A stretch of DNA of 64,000 nucleotides, taken from Isoetes taiwanensis. Its lineage: Eukaryota > Streptophyta > Lycopodiopsida > Isoetales > Isoetaceae. Where the stretch lies: positions 22,768,416 to 22,832,415 of the forward strand of contig JAJEKV010000011.1 of NCBI GenBank assembly GCA_021234155.1, written 5' to 3'. The translations under genes and the position numbers were made by a program. The notes under the pieces are model-generated. The model saw only the letters and a program-made list of their open reading frames with translations, was not told the DNA's origin and ran no database searches. Shown here in pieces: positions 33,170 to 45,031 of this stretch (its first letter is position 1; each line of letters starts with the position of its first letter).

Positions 33170-34926
33170 TCAACCTTTTGCACAGATGGAAGTTAGCTTA
33201 TTTTCCTCACAATTCCATAGATAAGTAGCCTTAGATGGTTTCTTCTCAATTAGAGCACTATAGATATCTTTAACCGGGTATATCTCCTTGTTGTTTAGTT
33301 GCCACTGATTAGTGTTCTGACTGAACTTCTGATAACCCTCCATATATTCCATAACCAGGTGATAGAATTTTTTGTCTAATTCAGAACCCTTGGTTTTGTT
33401 CCTGATCTCATCCCATGACAGCCATCTGTTTGAATTCCTTAAATCTTCAATTTTCCTGATGCCTGCACTGTACCATTGCATATATTTTTGGAGGTGTTGG
33501 AAAGCCAAGCACCCAATACCCTCTGGAGCTAAAGGCAAGGGATGCGGGAAAAAATTAATATCCTCCAGGGCCTCCGGGACTCTTCTCATAATATTTGATG
33601 TTCCCGGACATGGAGTTACGAAAAGAAAGCCGAGTCAAGTAGACAATGTTTGATTGTGGTGCTTCCAACCGGGACGGAACTCAAGCTAGTATCTAATAAT
33701 CCTGAGAGCTGGTGAAGATCTGTCAAGATATAAAGCTATCTATACCATTTTTGCTGCCAAAGCTTGAGCTTGTGTGGACAGATCTTTACATCCGAGACCC
33801 CCATCTTTCCTAGCTTTGACCAGGTCTGACCATGCCACTTTATGTGAACCCTGCCATATGAATTTCCTAATAGTTGTTTCTATTTGCTTGTATGAAGCCT
33901 TATCACCCACAAGTACTGACGAGAAAAAGACATGTGTGCTTCCAATCACAACACTTGCAATCTCAACTCGTCCTGCAAGGGATAAAGTGGAGGGGTACAT
34001 GTTTAGTTTTTTCTTAATCCTAGAGACAATAGGTAATCCATGCAGGGAGTGATTAAGAGCTAAAGGGATCCCCAAGATCTTTGTAGCTGGCTTATTATCC
34101 AAGACTTTGATACCTTGAATGGTTGTAACCTGTGTGTCAAATATTATTGCACTCTTTGCTTTATTTAGCATAACTCCAGCAGCTGCACCAAATTTGTCTA
34201 TGGCCTCCAAAAAATTTTGTAAACTGTCATCCCCATGCTTGAGGAACACAAAGGTGTCATCAGCATATTGCATTATTGTAAAATCTTCGTCCCCTTGTGG
34301 CATCTTCAAGCAATTAATTAATTTCCTTTGCTGCAGGCTGACCGCCATTCTAGTAACCATTTCAGCAATGATCAGGAAAAGGTATGAAGCTAATGGACAT
34401 CCTTGTCTCACTCCCTTTCTGCAGTGGAAAGGTTTTGATGGTGTACCATTAATAATGATGGCAGAGGAAGCATTTACATTAAAACTCCAAACCTTGTTAT
34501 ATAGGATATGCCAGAAAACCAAGGTGTGCCATTACCTTTTTCAAGAATTGCCAATCTATAGTATCATATGCTCTCTGAAAATCAAGCTTTAAAAGCATAC
34601 ATTGCTCTCCAGACAGTTTATTCGGTCCCGGGGCCCTCGATTGCCCCTATATAGTTATCCAAAATGTTTCTTTGAGGTAAGAAAGCAGATTGACAGGGGC
34701 TGATCATCTTATACAAGACACACTTCAATCTATTGGCCATAATTTTAGCTAATATCTTATAGCTTGTATTGGTTAAAGTAATTGGTCTCCAATCTCCCAA
34801 GACTTGAGGGGTATCTACCTTAGGGATCGGGGTGATGTGGCCGTGATTGATTCTTGGGTGTAGCCTTGATGCTCTCCATGCTCCTTGGAAAAAGGTAATC
34901 AAGTCCTCCTTTATTATGTCCTAGGA
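33170..34926 (-). pseudogene. LINE reverse transcriptase, copy 2
   Basis: Duplicate of 25706-27459. The frame is broken into 34902-34618 (WRPITLTNTSYKI part), 34522-33740 (GVRQGCPLASYLF, QYADDTFVF) and 33589-33170. The breaks at about 34500-34520 and 34620-34640 coincide with CAG/CTG-type differences from copy 1, so they may be sequencing artefacts rather than mutations. Confidence 0.85.
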
Positions 34927-34931
34927 ATCAT

Positions 34932-35527
34932 TGAAACGAAAAAGGTTATAAAGGAATTATTGAAATCTAAAGAAAACGTTTAAGCAAAACAAGGAAATAG
35001 TAACAAATGTTAAATGTGTTAAAAAATGACCAACAAAAAGGGCATCGACGGACTGCTTGTGGACAAAATTGCCGGATCAGCTACTCTTTTAGCTGATAAA
35101 GGTCCGGATGTGCCGGAATTAGCTCTTGTGTTATTGTAGCAGGCCGGATTGCAGAAAAAGGTCCCGGATTGGGCATAAAAAGGTAAGGGAAATCCAAATT
35201 AGCTTACAAAATTTAGAATAGCATTGGTTGCTTGAGATGGAAGGAACCCGATTGCCTTGTAGATCTTTCCGATAATTTGTAGTTGAATTGAGTCGCCTTT
35301 AGCTCTAGAGAATTCCAGAGAATCCGAGAGAGAGGCTATCCAACCGGTTATGAGACTCTAATTGGGAGGAATTTGAGCTTAGACTTGCCGTGTTTGCAAA
35401 TCGAGCCCCGGTTGGGTGGATAAGTTGTCTTAGAAAAGACTTGATCCGGAGTTCCAGTCGATTGGATTAACCGTGGTTTGTTAGTTTTGCATATAGATTT
35501 CACGCTAGAGAAGACCGCTTTGTATCA
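34932..35527 (+). repeat. LTR of gag-only element, copy 2
   Basis: Duplicate of 27465-28057 with many small differences. The primer-binding site that follows reads TGGTATCGAGCC, where copy 1 and the tRNA complement have TGGTATCAGAGCC. Confidence 0.65.
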
Positions 35528-35564
35528 ATTGGTATCGAGCCGTGACATCCTAAGATCCCGTGAA

Positions 35565-36762
35565 ATGGCCCGAACAAGTTTAATCTTCCCCGTAGCTCAA
35601 GATAACCGGGCTATGAATGCCGCCGCATTGCGGTTTGATTGGCATGCCTATATCTGCTAATTTTGAGGAAAATCAAAGGAAACTTGAATATGTAGCAATT
35701 CTGTATGGGCATTTGCCAGACATATTCCATCAGCCTCCTTTGCCTGCAAGCACGCCATCAGTTACTCCACCACCACCTGATTCTCCTACTGCAGTTGCCA
35801 ATGCCAGAATAGGTCGAATTAAATGGTTAGAGAAGGTAGAAGGAATGTCGTCATATGCAGGAGATAAGCGGAGTCCACCAGCAGTTCTGGGATTCCTGGC
35901 AAGTTGGAAAAGTTTCTTTGAAAGAGAGCAGAAACTGCAAGCTATGGACAAATATTTAACTGACGTAGCCAGAATATGGTGGCAAGGACGTAAGAAATTG
36001 TTACCGCAGATAAAAACTCGGGCCGCTTTTAGAAAAGCATTCGAGTCGCATAACTTGCATGCAAATTATTACCCAGATCTTAAAAGACAGTGGGATCTTT
36101 TTAAGCAAGGGGAACATGAATCGGTACATCATTTTTATTCCAAGTTCTTCTACTTAGCGGTACAGATGGGAGAATTACAGCCAGGAGGACTATCCGAAAG
36201 TAAAGTGACGCGAAAATTTTTAGCTGGACTGCGAGATCCATTATATGCAGAGCTATGTTTTGCAGAACCATCGACTATTGATGAAGCGGTGCGAAAGGCT
36301 GAAGCCGCAGAGATGAAACTCAATCCTAGTATAATACGGTATGCTATCTGGGAGGGGTACCCTCAGGAGAAAAAATTTAAGCCAGATAATGGCAAGGCAT
36401 CTGAAAGAGAGAATAAGAGGTATCGAGTAAGTGCCTTGCTTGGCAATGATGAAACCCGTACAAAGAGAAGCAAAGGAGAACGCGGGATGGCCAAAGCTCA
36501 GGCAAACGCACCCCCGGGAGGATGTTTTGTATGTGGAGGTCCGCTCTATAAGAATCAATGTCCAAAAGTTGTATCCAAAGGGGATCCTGAGCAACCAAAA
36601 GAGGATACTCGAGCAAAAGCCCGAACATCTGCGCAAATTGCCCATGTTCGTGTTGCAGAAGAAGTTCCTGAAAAGGTTCCTGAAAGTTCCCACGCTAAGT
36701 TTGACAAAGAAAAGGCCGAAGACTATGAAAGAAGTTGGCTTCAAATTGGCTACGTCAAGTAG
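35565..36762 (+). pseudogene. gag of gag-only element, copy 2 (frameshifted 5' end)
   Basis: The ATG at 35565 matches the copy-1 start, but the next codons are out of frame (GCC CGA against GCC CAG), and the copy-1 frame is regained by about 35620-35650. From there to the TAG at 36760-36762 the sequence is essentially identical to copy 1, including the Leu in the zinc knuckle. The 5' damage coincides with the patch of CAG-to-CG type differences. Confidence 0.8.
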
Positions 36763-37245
36763 GGTAAAATGTCTGTGTAGACGTGTGTGTGTTGAATGGT
36801 TTGAGCATTGTATTCATTTGCTTTGAGATAATGAAAGTTTTTTTTCAAATGAATGTTGCTCTAGATTTAGAAGGGGGCAATTGTGACTGCAGCACAAAAG
36901 CCAGACCCTGAAAAATTGTAAGGCAGATGGTAAGTTTACCAGCCTAGAAGAAATCCTTTCAGAACAGATAGTCAGGTGACTAGCTTAGAAAGAAAGGTGG
37001 TTTTGAAGAAATACTTTCAAAGCAGATAGTCAGGTGACTAGCTTAGAAAGAAAGCTGGTTATTCCAGACAAAGGAGATAGTCAGTTGACTAGCTTTGGGA
37101 AAGATTGTTACTCCCTAAGGCAGGTGATTGAGGACGATCAGCCTTGGGAAGGGAGGGAATTGATACGGCACTAGCTTGGGGGCGTGGCTCAGAGAAAGGA
37201 TTTGCAGAAACAAACACAGAGGCAAGGGCTTTTTATTAACTTTGA

Positions 37246-38422
37246 CTAGAAAATTGCCCACCGTTGGTGGGCTTTCTGTGTGATTATACCAAGGCAGTCC
37301 AAGCATGAGAAATCATTTCTAGGGAGAGGTTTTTTCTCCGACAGATAACTCTGTAAGTAGCTAATCCTAGTAAGATGGTTTGAAATCATGTGTTTTGCTT
37401 AGTAATCAAATGCGCGGGTAGGACCTTTTACTCAAATGGATAAATGCCATCAATTTCTTCTTTCTTTGAAATGGTGGATCTTAATATGCTACAAAATCTT
37501 GTGCTTGCATTTATTAGAGAGTTCACCTGGACAGAACCAGAACCAAATGAGTTAGATGTGTCAGATTGTAAGGAGTTCTTTATACTATTGCCAGATAGTT
37601 TGAATTAACAAACCAAACATAGATCTATGACACCATTTGGTTATGGAATAGAGACATAGCCCTGAAGAGGGTGGAGTGGTTCTATAAATATTTGAATTAT
37701 GTGCAAGTCGCGTGCTTGAGTTGTTTTAGTTTAGGCATAGTTGTATTGAATTTGTTGCTGTTGTATTAAATTAGAATGATTATCTTACCATGGGGAGTGA
37801 GATCATGGCTCCTATGTGAAAACCCAAGGCTATGGGGTGAATTTCCATTTGGTCCTTGCATTGATTTTTCGCTTAAAATTTTGGTGCCACTAACATTTGC
37901 CTTCTTGGTCGGGTGCTCATGGGAATGTCTAAGATCTATGCTTGACCTCCAAAAAATCTGGAGATTCCATAGCCATGGGAAGCGGCCGGGCAATCGGCCG
38001 TCATCCAACATACACGACAAAGAAATAGACAGGATCCAACATACTCTACCCTAGAAAAACCCCTGAACCATGCAAACCCCAAAACCACGGTTGTTAAATC
38101 AAAGAGAATTGAGTAAAATAGAGACTATATAAATGTTCTTCCCCAAACTACTGGACTATTATAATGAGACATCCTTGAAGCAGCATGCCCATATATCCTT
38201 GTCAACCAAGTGATTTAATTATCACAATCTTTTGACCACTTTGCTATGCAATTTCATCAAATGTATTTTGAAGTAGGGGCATCATTTAAGGTAGGGCAAT
38301 ATTTCTCCATAGTTTTTTAACCTGGAGAAAGCGACTCAATGCATGGAATGGTCTTAGCTTGATTTACCTTCGTAGCAGCTGTATATGTGTTTCCTGCTTG
38401 TTCAATTTTAGTTTTCCAGCCT
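37246..38422. other. No recognisable gene
   Basis: The segment starts with a small inverted repeat (GCCCACCGTTGGTGGGC, 37257-37273). Short ORFs at 37766-38054 on both strands lack known motifs. A GC patch CGGCCGGGCAATCGGCCG at 37983-38000 is palindromic. Confidence 0.4.
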
Positions 38423-40022
38423 TCTCGTTCTTTCTTCAATCTTCAATTCTCTGATGTCTAAAGCAAGTCCTTTGGTGCAGAACCGGCTAGAGAAATATTT
38501 TTAAATGGCAGTATCTTAGCTAAGATGATATATTATTGAGCAGATTTTGAATGAGAAAAAGAACCCACCTGCAAAGATGCAAAGACTGCTGCGCTGGAAA
38601 CAGCTTACATGTCAATGGAATGGTTTGATGCTTCAACAATTCCACCATCCAAAGATGCTGCGAACATCATTTATAACCGCAAAAATGATCCAAGAGGTTG
38701 TTAATCACTTCAAAGTAGAAATCTAATGTACCTAAAATATCAACAGAATAAAAGCACCAAATTTGCAGTAAAAATAGAAGGCCCAACTCTACAAAAATCA
38801 TATGATCCTCATATATAATATCTGTGGATAAATCGAAAGAAAAGAGTGGATTTTCTGTTAATTTTGAAAGACCTAAATCTGACTGACCCATGTATCAGAA
38901 AATCATGCTTCGTACAGCAGATGGCCTTGGTGATTTTGTTGCAACTCTTATAGACATGGAAGCAAAACGAATTACCTATTACATATCTCTTTAAAGCGGC
39001 AATTTTCAGATGGGCAAACAATACCAATCAGGTTGGCAGGCTTATTTTAGCATATCATCTGCAAGGTTGAATGCTAGAGCCCTACAATGATCATGAAGAT
39101 TGTTTGCATCAAAGGGAAAAAGGCAATGCAAAAAGATGTGCCTTCAAGAGCAGCGCCCTTGGCCTTGGAAGAGATTCAGTAATAGAGGAAATGTGTAAGA
39201 AAGTTTAAGAGTAAACGTAACTCTCGTTCTTTCTCCAATCTTCAATTCTCTGATGTCTAAAGCAAGTCCTTTGGTGCAGAACCGGCTAGAGAAATATTTT
39301 TAAATGGCAGTATCTTAGCTAAGATGATATATTATTGAGCAGATTTTGAATGAGAAAAAGAACCCACCTGCAAAGATGCAAAGACTGCTGCGCTGGAAAC
39401 AGCTTACATGTCAATGGAATGGTTTGATGCTTCAACAATTCCACCATCCAAAGATGCTGCGAACATCATTTATAACCGCAAAAATGATCCAAGAGGTTGT
39501 TAATCACTTCAAAGTAGAAATCTAATGTACCTAAAATATCAACAGAATAAAAGCACCAAATTTGCAGTAAAAATAGAAGGCCCAACTCTACAAAAATCAT
39601 ATGATCCTCATATATAATATCTGTGGATAAATCGAAAGAAAAGAGTGGATTTTCTGTTAATTTTGAAAGACCTAAATCTGACTGACCCATGTATCAGAAA
39701 ATCATGCTTCGTACAGCAGATGGCCTTGGTGATTTTGTTGCAACTCTTATAGACATGGAAGCAAAACGAATTACCTATTACATATCTCTTTAAAGCGGCA
39801 ATTTTCAGATGGGCAAACAATACCAATCAGGTTGGCAGGCTTATTTTAGCATATCATCTGCAAGGTTGAATGCTAGAGAGCCCTACAATGATCATGAAGA
39901 TTGTTTGCATCAAAGGGAAAAAGGCAATGCAAAAGATGTGCCTTCAAGAGCAGCGCCCTTGGCCTTGGAAGAGATTCAGTAATAGAGGAAATGTGTAAGA
40001 AAGTTTAAGAGTAAACGTAACT
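38423..40022. repeat. 800-bp tandem duplication
   Basis: Units 38423-39222 and 39223-40022 are head-to-tail and nearly identical. I noticed only a T/C change near the start, a 2-base AG insertion (GAGCCC / GAGAGCCC) and one A-run length difference. Both contain the same two overlapping minus-strand ORFs of 72-74 codons without recognisable motifs. The near-identity points to a recent event or an assembly duplication. Confidence 0.95.
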
Positions 40023-40370
40023 GTAGACCATGCTGCTTCCGGCTCCATAAGCAACAAATCCATGAGGGCTGCAATCTGCACATCCTCCATTCTCCTTGTT
40101 CGCCGGACTACATATGACAGGAGTGCTGCCTGCCATCACTAAGCTCTAGCAGCATCCCTCAGGAATCTGTCAATCCATATGTTATTATGTTATTATGATT
40201 GTTAAAAGGATGTTAACAACATTAAAACAACCTAAAAACGTTCATTACTACAAACCTGCTTAAAGCTTTGAATTTATAAACCTGCTCATGGATTTGAATT
40301 TATAAACCTGCAGATTTTTCTACTCCATATACCTCTACTTCGATTTAATAATACCCTCTCTAGATCAGGA

Positions 40371-41513
40371 TCATAAAGCATGGTTATTTCCACCTTCGCG
40401 ACCACAAACTGGAAGAACATCTCTCAAGAGGCAAACCACGTCTTCAAATCCAAGATGATCACCCTTCAACACGTCCCTGAGTGCCCCCACCATTCTCATT
40501 TCAACAGAGTTTCTCCCAATAAATGTAGCACCTGCATGTGAAATTCCCTCCATCAAGGTGCCCTCTGAATCGGCTATGAAGAGAATATCAGGAGGCAAAA
40601 CCTGAACTAAACTCGGCCAAAAATTCTTTATTGCCCTTCAGGTGGAAAATAGTTTGCTCTCACTGCCATTGCAACAAAAAATGCCCCTATTTGTGCCTCT
40701 GATGCCCTTTCTTCTTCTGGAATTTCCACTTTCACTGCAAAAACGAATTAGCAAAGCTGGCACACCTGATCTTACTATAATGTCCAAAACCTTCGAGGCC
40801 TGATCCTCTCCATGTGGCTTTGTTTGCGCTGGCCCTGTGCACCCTGCGCTTGCAACAGCAAGGGATTGGGACCAACATTATTGAGCAAATATGCACCCTT
40901 TCCTTCTCGTTTGCCCTCTTTCACAACTGCCATATCCAAGTCATTCAAAAGTTGTTCAACCTTCAAATTATCCGGCATGATTGCTGTTTTACTACCCATA
41001 ACAGAAGCCCAAGTTTTAGCTCGAGAAATTATCTGAGGACATGAATAAGCCTTTGAACAAAGGAGGAAGCTGAAGGAACAAAAAGAACGATTTCGGCAAG
41101 GTGAAGCCATTGGCGCCATGGATATGGCCATCGAAAAGCTTTGGTGAGATAAAATTGACCAAGCAAATCATAAAAAAGAGGAGGATGTCCCAAGCTCTGC
41201 CGGAGAGCTCATGAAAACTCATAACCCCTAAAGCATAAAAACAAAGCTCAAAAAGCTTCTGCATACTCGGAATTAGGCTTGATAATTCGCCATCGGCGAG
41301 AGCTAGGAAAGAAGGAAGAGTTAAATTGAACGGGCGCAACTCTGCCATAGTCATGAACAGTTCTACGATTCTTGGTGCTGCCAAAGACCGATCAGGGCAG
41401 AAGAAGCCATCGAAAATATCCCTAAGAAGTTTCACGCATAAAATTTTGGAGACGTCATAAAATTTTGGAGACGTCGCACCCTTTCGTTTTGGGACACACG
41501 TCATATATGGCAC
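40371..41513 (-). pseudogene. Broken coding-like region, family not recognised
   Basis: Minus-strand frames at 41513-41016 (165 codons: KLLRDIFDGFFCPDRSLAAP, PFNLTLPSFLALADGELSSL), 41131-40775 (118 codons: PDNLKVEQLLNDLDMAVVKE) and 40598-40371 (75 codons: MRMVGALRDVLKGDHLGF, VVCLLRDVLPVCGREGG) all look like parts of a genuine helical plant protein. They are in different frames. No convincing intron set joins them, so this is probably a decayed or transposon-captured gene. I do not recognise the family. Confidence 0.35.
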
Positions 41514-41699
41514 AATCTAAGCCATCGATCGAGGCGGAGGGACAAACAGACAAATCTGGGCCGTCCAGCGGGGGGCAGGGACATTGGCGCGATCTCGGCC
41601 GTCGATCGGGCGCACAGACCGACGCCACGGTTTTATAATATAGGATTGTATGTTAAACCTTAGGTGTTATTAAATTATAAATTTGCAATAGGGAACCAT
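41514..41699. other. GC-rich stretch with GGCCGTC(C/G)A motifs, then AT-rich spacer
   Basis: 41520-41630 contains GGGCCGTCCAGCGGGG and CGGCCGTCGATCGGGCG, followed by ACGGTTTTATAATATAGGAT. On the minus strand TCCTATATTATAAAACCG resembles a plant Helitron 5' end. No matching 3' end was identified, so no element is called. Confidence 0.3.
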
Positions 41700-44087
41700 T
41701 GAAACGAAAAAGGTTATAAAGGAAGGAAGGAAGGAAGGAAGAAATTTTTAACGTCCACGGAACCCAATCGGGTTATGGGACCCAATACAAAAGAGAGGGC
41801 AAAAGCCCAGACTGAAACTCGGGGACCAAGCCCCGTGACCAAACCAGAAAGGCCGAAGCCAAAAATCAAACGTGGGGACCAGCCCCAGTACACAGAACAC
41901 CGGGGACTATACCCCGTAACAAATCATAATCTTTGAAATAAAATAATGTAAACGGGCATAAGGCCAAGCGAGCTCGGTGGCAAACCAACTACACAGACCA
42001 TCGCCCATGGATCAAGTGGCGGTGATCCCGAATGATAGCCCGCCGCTTCTATACCGCGACCCACGCCGGTGCAGGCGAGCCTCGCGGACACGACATAGTT
42101 CATCCTTATTCCGGTGATTTGTCTTTGGGGTAAGGTCTTCCGGGCCGGAGAAGGGGGTCCCTTGCAAGTGATTACCATGGCGAGGATGCGGCTCGACAAG
42201 GCATCCCCAAATCGACCGGTAAATGACGGGGCGGTCGCGTCGCTCCAACTCGACGAAGCCGAGAATGCCATCCTTTACGTGCATCACCTCGGCAAAGAAA
42301 TGGGTCACCTCATTTTGTCGAGTGTCGCTCGCTTCTTCCAAACCCACAATGCGTAGGTTCAGGGCTAACGGGTGCTGCGGGCCCGGCCAGTCGCCAAAAG
42401 CGGGACCCGCGGTGGGCAAACAATCCTCGGATGGCGGCGTGGGGGTATAGGTGTGGTATCATCCGCAATGAAGCATCCACATGCTCGACTCTAACCAAGG
42501 GAGGTAACGGCAGTAGCATCGCTGTGCTGCTCTCCTCGCCGACGTAGCAAAGATCTCTAAAAGCTGGACCCAGCTTCCCAAGGGCAACTGAGCCGACGTT
42601 CCTGTGAGTGTGACTGCCGATTGGACCGTGCGGATCCCGACCAACAAATCTGCAGGCAGACAATGGATCCGAGCATCAATCCTGGACAAGGCCGCAGCAT
42701 AAGATGCATCCGGAGCAGATTGTGTGTCTGGGTGTGCCAGTATAGGGCGCTGCGGCCCAAAGGATGGGGCTGCCTGAAGATATGGCGCAATCGCGGGGTC
42801 ATAGGGCCTATTCAAGACCGAGCTCGCATGCCCTAATGAGGTTCTTTTCTTTATGGTCTCCCCGCCATGCGCTTGATCTTACGAGCCATTCTGATGACAA
42901 GGTGGTGAGGGATAGAGCAGTTGCAAGAGGACCAGTGCAATTCGATCCTAGCAGTGAGCTTGGATGCAAAGGCGAATGCAGAAGGCAAAACAAGGGACAA
43001 CACAGCAAAAATCGGCCTAAGGATTACACAAAGATGAGCAAGCAAATAACAAATTGAGGTCCAAGTTTCCCAGGAACAAATCACCGGAGCAATAAGAAGA
43101 CGGACGAGCGGAACTGCCTATAAAACAAGACAAAAGGGGAGCTCCCCGGGCAGGTGCAACAGATCATTGAAGCAGGCTTTAACCCAGACCCGAAACCAAC
43201 ACCAAACTAAACAATAGGTAACCTGGTATGGCCGAATCTGGATTGGGATAGAACCATGACTAGCAAAATTGGAACTGGAAGGCGTGCGCACTTGTTGGTA
43301 GACCCTGGCGACCTACAGGAGCTTGAACAGACCCGGCCGTTGATGCTGTCGATGCTGATGATGCCAGGCTATGCTGGTGATGCCATAATCGTACCTGTTC
43401 TTGTTGCTTGATGCTTGCCCCTGCAACGTTACATGAACTTGATCGGGCCCCTGGCCTGGGCGCTCATACGGGCGGTGGAATTATTGAAATCTAAAGAAAA
43501 CGTTTAAGCAAAACAAGGAAATAGTAACAAATGTTAAATGTGTTAAAAAATGACCAACAAAAAGGGCATCGTGACCTGCGGCAGACAGAATTGCCGGATC
43601 AGTTACTCTTTTAGCTGATAAAGGCCCGGAAGTGCCGGAATTAGCTCTTGGGTTATTGTAGCAGGCCGGATTGCAGAAAAAGGTCCCGGATTGGGCATAA
43701 AAAGGTAAGGGGAATCCAAATTAGCTTACAAAATACCTTTTAGAATAGCATATAAGGCATCGATCTGCAGAATAGAAGAACTGCCGGAAGTGGTTGCTTG
43801 AGATAGAAGGAACCTGATTGCCTTGTAGATCTTCTGATGATTTGTAGTTGAATTGAGTGTTGCCTTTAGCTCTAGAGAATTCCAGAGAATCCCAGAGAGG
43901 CTATCCAGCTGGTTAGCATCAGAATTGGGAGGAATTTGAGCTTAGACTTGTCGTGTTTGCAAATCAGAGCCCGGTTGGGTGGATAAGTTGTGCCGAGAGA
44001 CTTGATCTGGAGTTCCAGGTCGATTGGATTAACCGTGTTTGTTAGTTTTGCAGATAGATTTACAGTTAGAGAAGACCGTTTGTATCA
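41700..44087 (+). repeat. Solo LTR of the gag-only family, split by a LINE insertion
   Basis: 41700-41724 (TGAAACGAAAAAGGTTATAA...) and 43477-44087 (GGAATTATTGAAATCTAAAG ... GTTTGTATCA) together reconstitute the LTR seen at 27465-28057. GGAA appears on both sides of the inserted 1.75 kb and is a likely short target duplication. This LTR carries about 50 bp near 43735-43790 that the other copies lack. It is followed directly by LINE sequence rather than by a primer-binding site, so it is a solo or 3' LTR. Confidence 0.75.
41725..43476 (-). mobile_element. LINE insertion carrying an ORF1-like region
   Basis: GC-richer than its surroundings, inserted into the LTR above. On the minus strand it ends in a CTTC-repeat tail (plus AAGG repeat at 41721-41742). 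Minus-strand frames (42815-42459, 42419-42012, 42271-41924) include NLRIVGLEEASDTRQNEVTH, FFAEVMHVKDG, FSGPEDLTPK and CRVREARLHRRGSRYRSGG. Family knowledge: this resembles the RNA-binding ORF1 of L1-like LINEs (RRM plus C-terminal domain). Frameshifts break it. ORF2 is absent, so the copy is truncated or internally deleted. Confidence 0.55.
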
Positions 44088-44090
44088 CCT

Positions 44091-45026
44091 GTGGAACAGC
44101 CAATAATTCTTCTTCATTGATTTTTCCTGGATTCTGAGGGATGTCCCTGAAAAACTCCACCAAAGTTTGTTCCTCTGCCTGCTTGTTTTCAAAAAGTTTG
44201 GAGTATTCACCCTGAAAGTATTCCTCAATTTCTTTTTGGTCCTCTATGATCCTGTTCTGCCCATCTTTGACCCTGATAATGCCATTATTCAAAATCTTGT
44301 TTTTAGCTATTCTGAAGAAGAAAGCAGAACTCCCATTATCCATGCTATTGAGATATTTACTCCTGCATCTCACTGCTAAGGCCTTTGCTTCTCTCTTCTC
44401 AATCAGCTTTACCTTTTTCTCTAGTTCTTCCTCTTCATCTTGTAGGGTTTTATTATCCTTATCACCAAACAAAAGACCCCTCACTTGTCTAATGGCTTCA
44501 TAAATTTCCTGTTTTTCCTTTCTCTTCTCCAAAGACCAGTTCTTCCCCCATTTTTTAATCCAGTTCTTTATTTCTTTTACTCTCTGACAGAAGGCCTTCA
44601 TGGATCCTTGTTTGGGGATTGCCCCTAGTTTGGAGTAAAAGTCCTGAAATTCTACACAAAACCTCTTCATATTAAGCAGATCTGTATTGAACTTAAAGGG
44701 GATATTTGTTCCCCCTTTCCTGGGAAGAATTTTGTTTTCCAAGTATTGAGGATAGTGATCTGATATTGAATTAGCCAAATCACACGTGACAGTAGCAGAA
44801 TCCCAAGAATTCAAGGATTTGTTACATAAATAGAATCTGTCCAATAAACAGTAGGTTCTTTGATCACCCTTTCTTTTATTGCTCCATGAGAACATATTGG
44901 ATGATAAAGGAGGGATATAAGAAAAGTCTGACATGAGATCATCCCAAGCTGCCCTTTCCCTTTTTGTCATGTTCAGTTTCTTCCCCAGTTTCTGATCCCA
45001 ATTGGGGTATTATTAAAATCTCCTAC
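44091..45026 (-). pseudogene. LINE endonuclease C-terminus and linker (partial ORF2)
   Basis: The ORF starts at 44970. Just upstream (45026-45000) a GDFNNTP endonuclease motif is readable with a one-base shift. Within it are SYIPPLSSNMFSWSNKRKGD, CLLDRFYLCN and SISDHYPQYL (the SDH catalytic region of apurinic-type endonucleases), then a Lys/Glu-rich helical linker (EEEELEKKVKLIEKREAKAL) and FFFRIAKNKILNNGI, EEYFQGEYSKLFEN. It stops at the LTR (44087), shortly before the RT would begin. It probably belongs to the same LINE family as the RT at 25.7-27.5 kb, which lacks precisely this N-terminal half. Confidence 0.85.
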
Positions 45027-45031
45027 TATCA

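Larger units (their letters stand above)
29790..37245. repeat. Large tandem duplication, copy 2
   Basis: Direct repeat of 22337-29782. Several kilobases are essentially identical (for example 35640-36765 against 28172-29298, the gag body). Segments such as 30540-31950 and 34900-35650 show many CAG/CTG to CG/CCG-type differences from copy 1. It could be a real recent duplication or an unresolved haplotype/assembly duplication. Confidence 0.95.

Noticed and set aside
41630-41650. Helitron 5' terminus on the minus strand (TCCTATATTATAAAACCG)
   Set aside because: No 3' hairpin plus CTRR end was identified, so a Helitron carrying the 40-41.5 kb gene pieces remains only a possibility.
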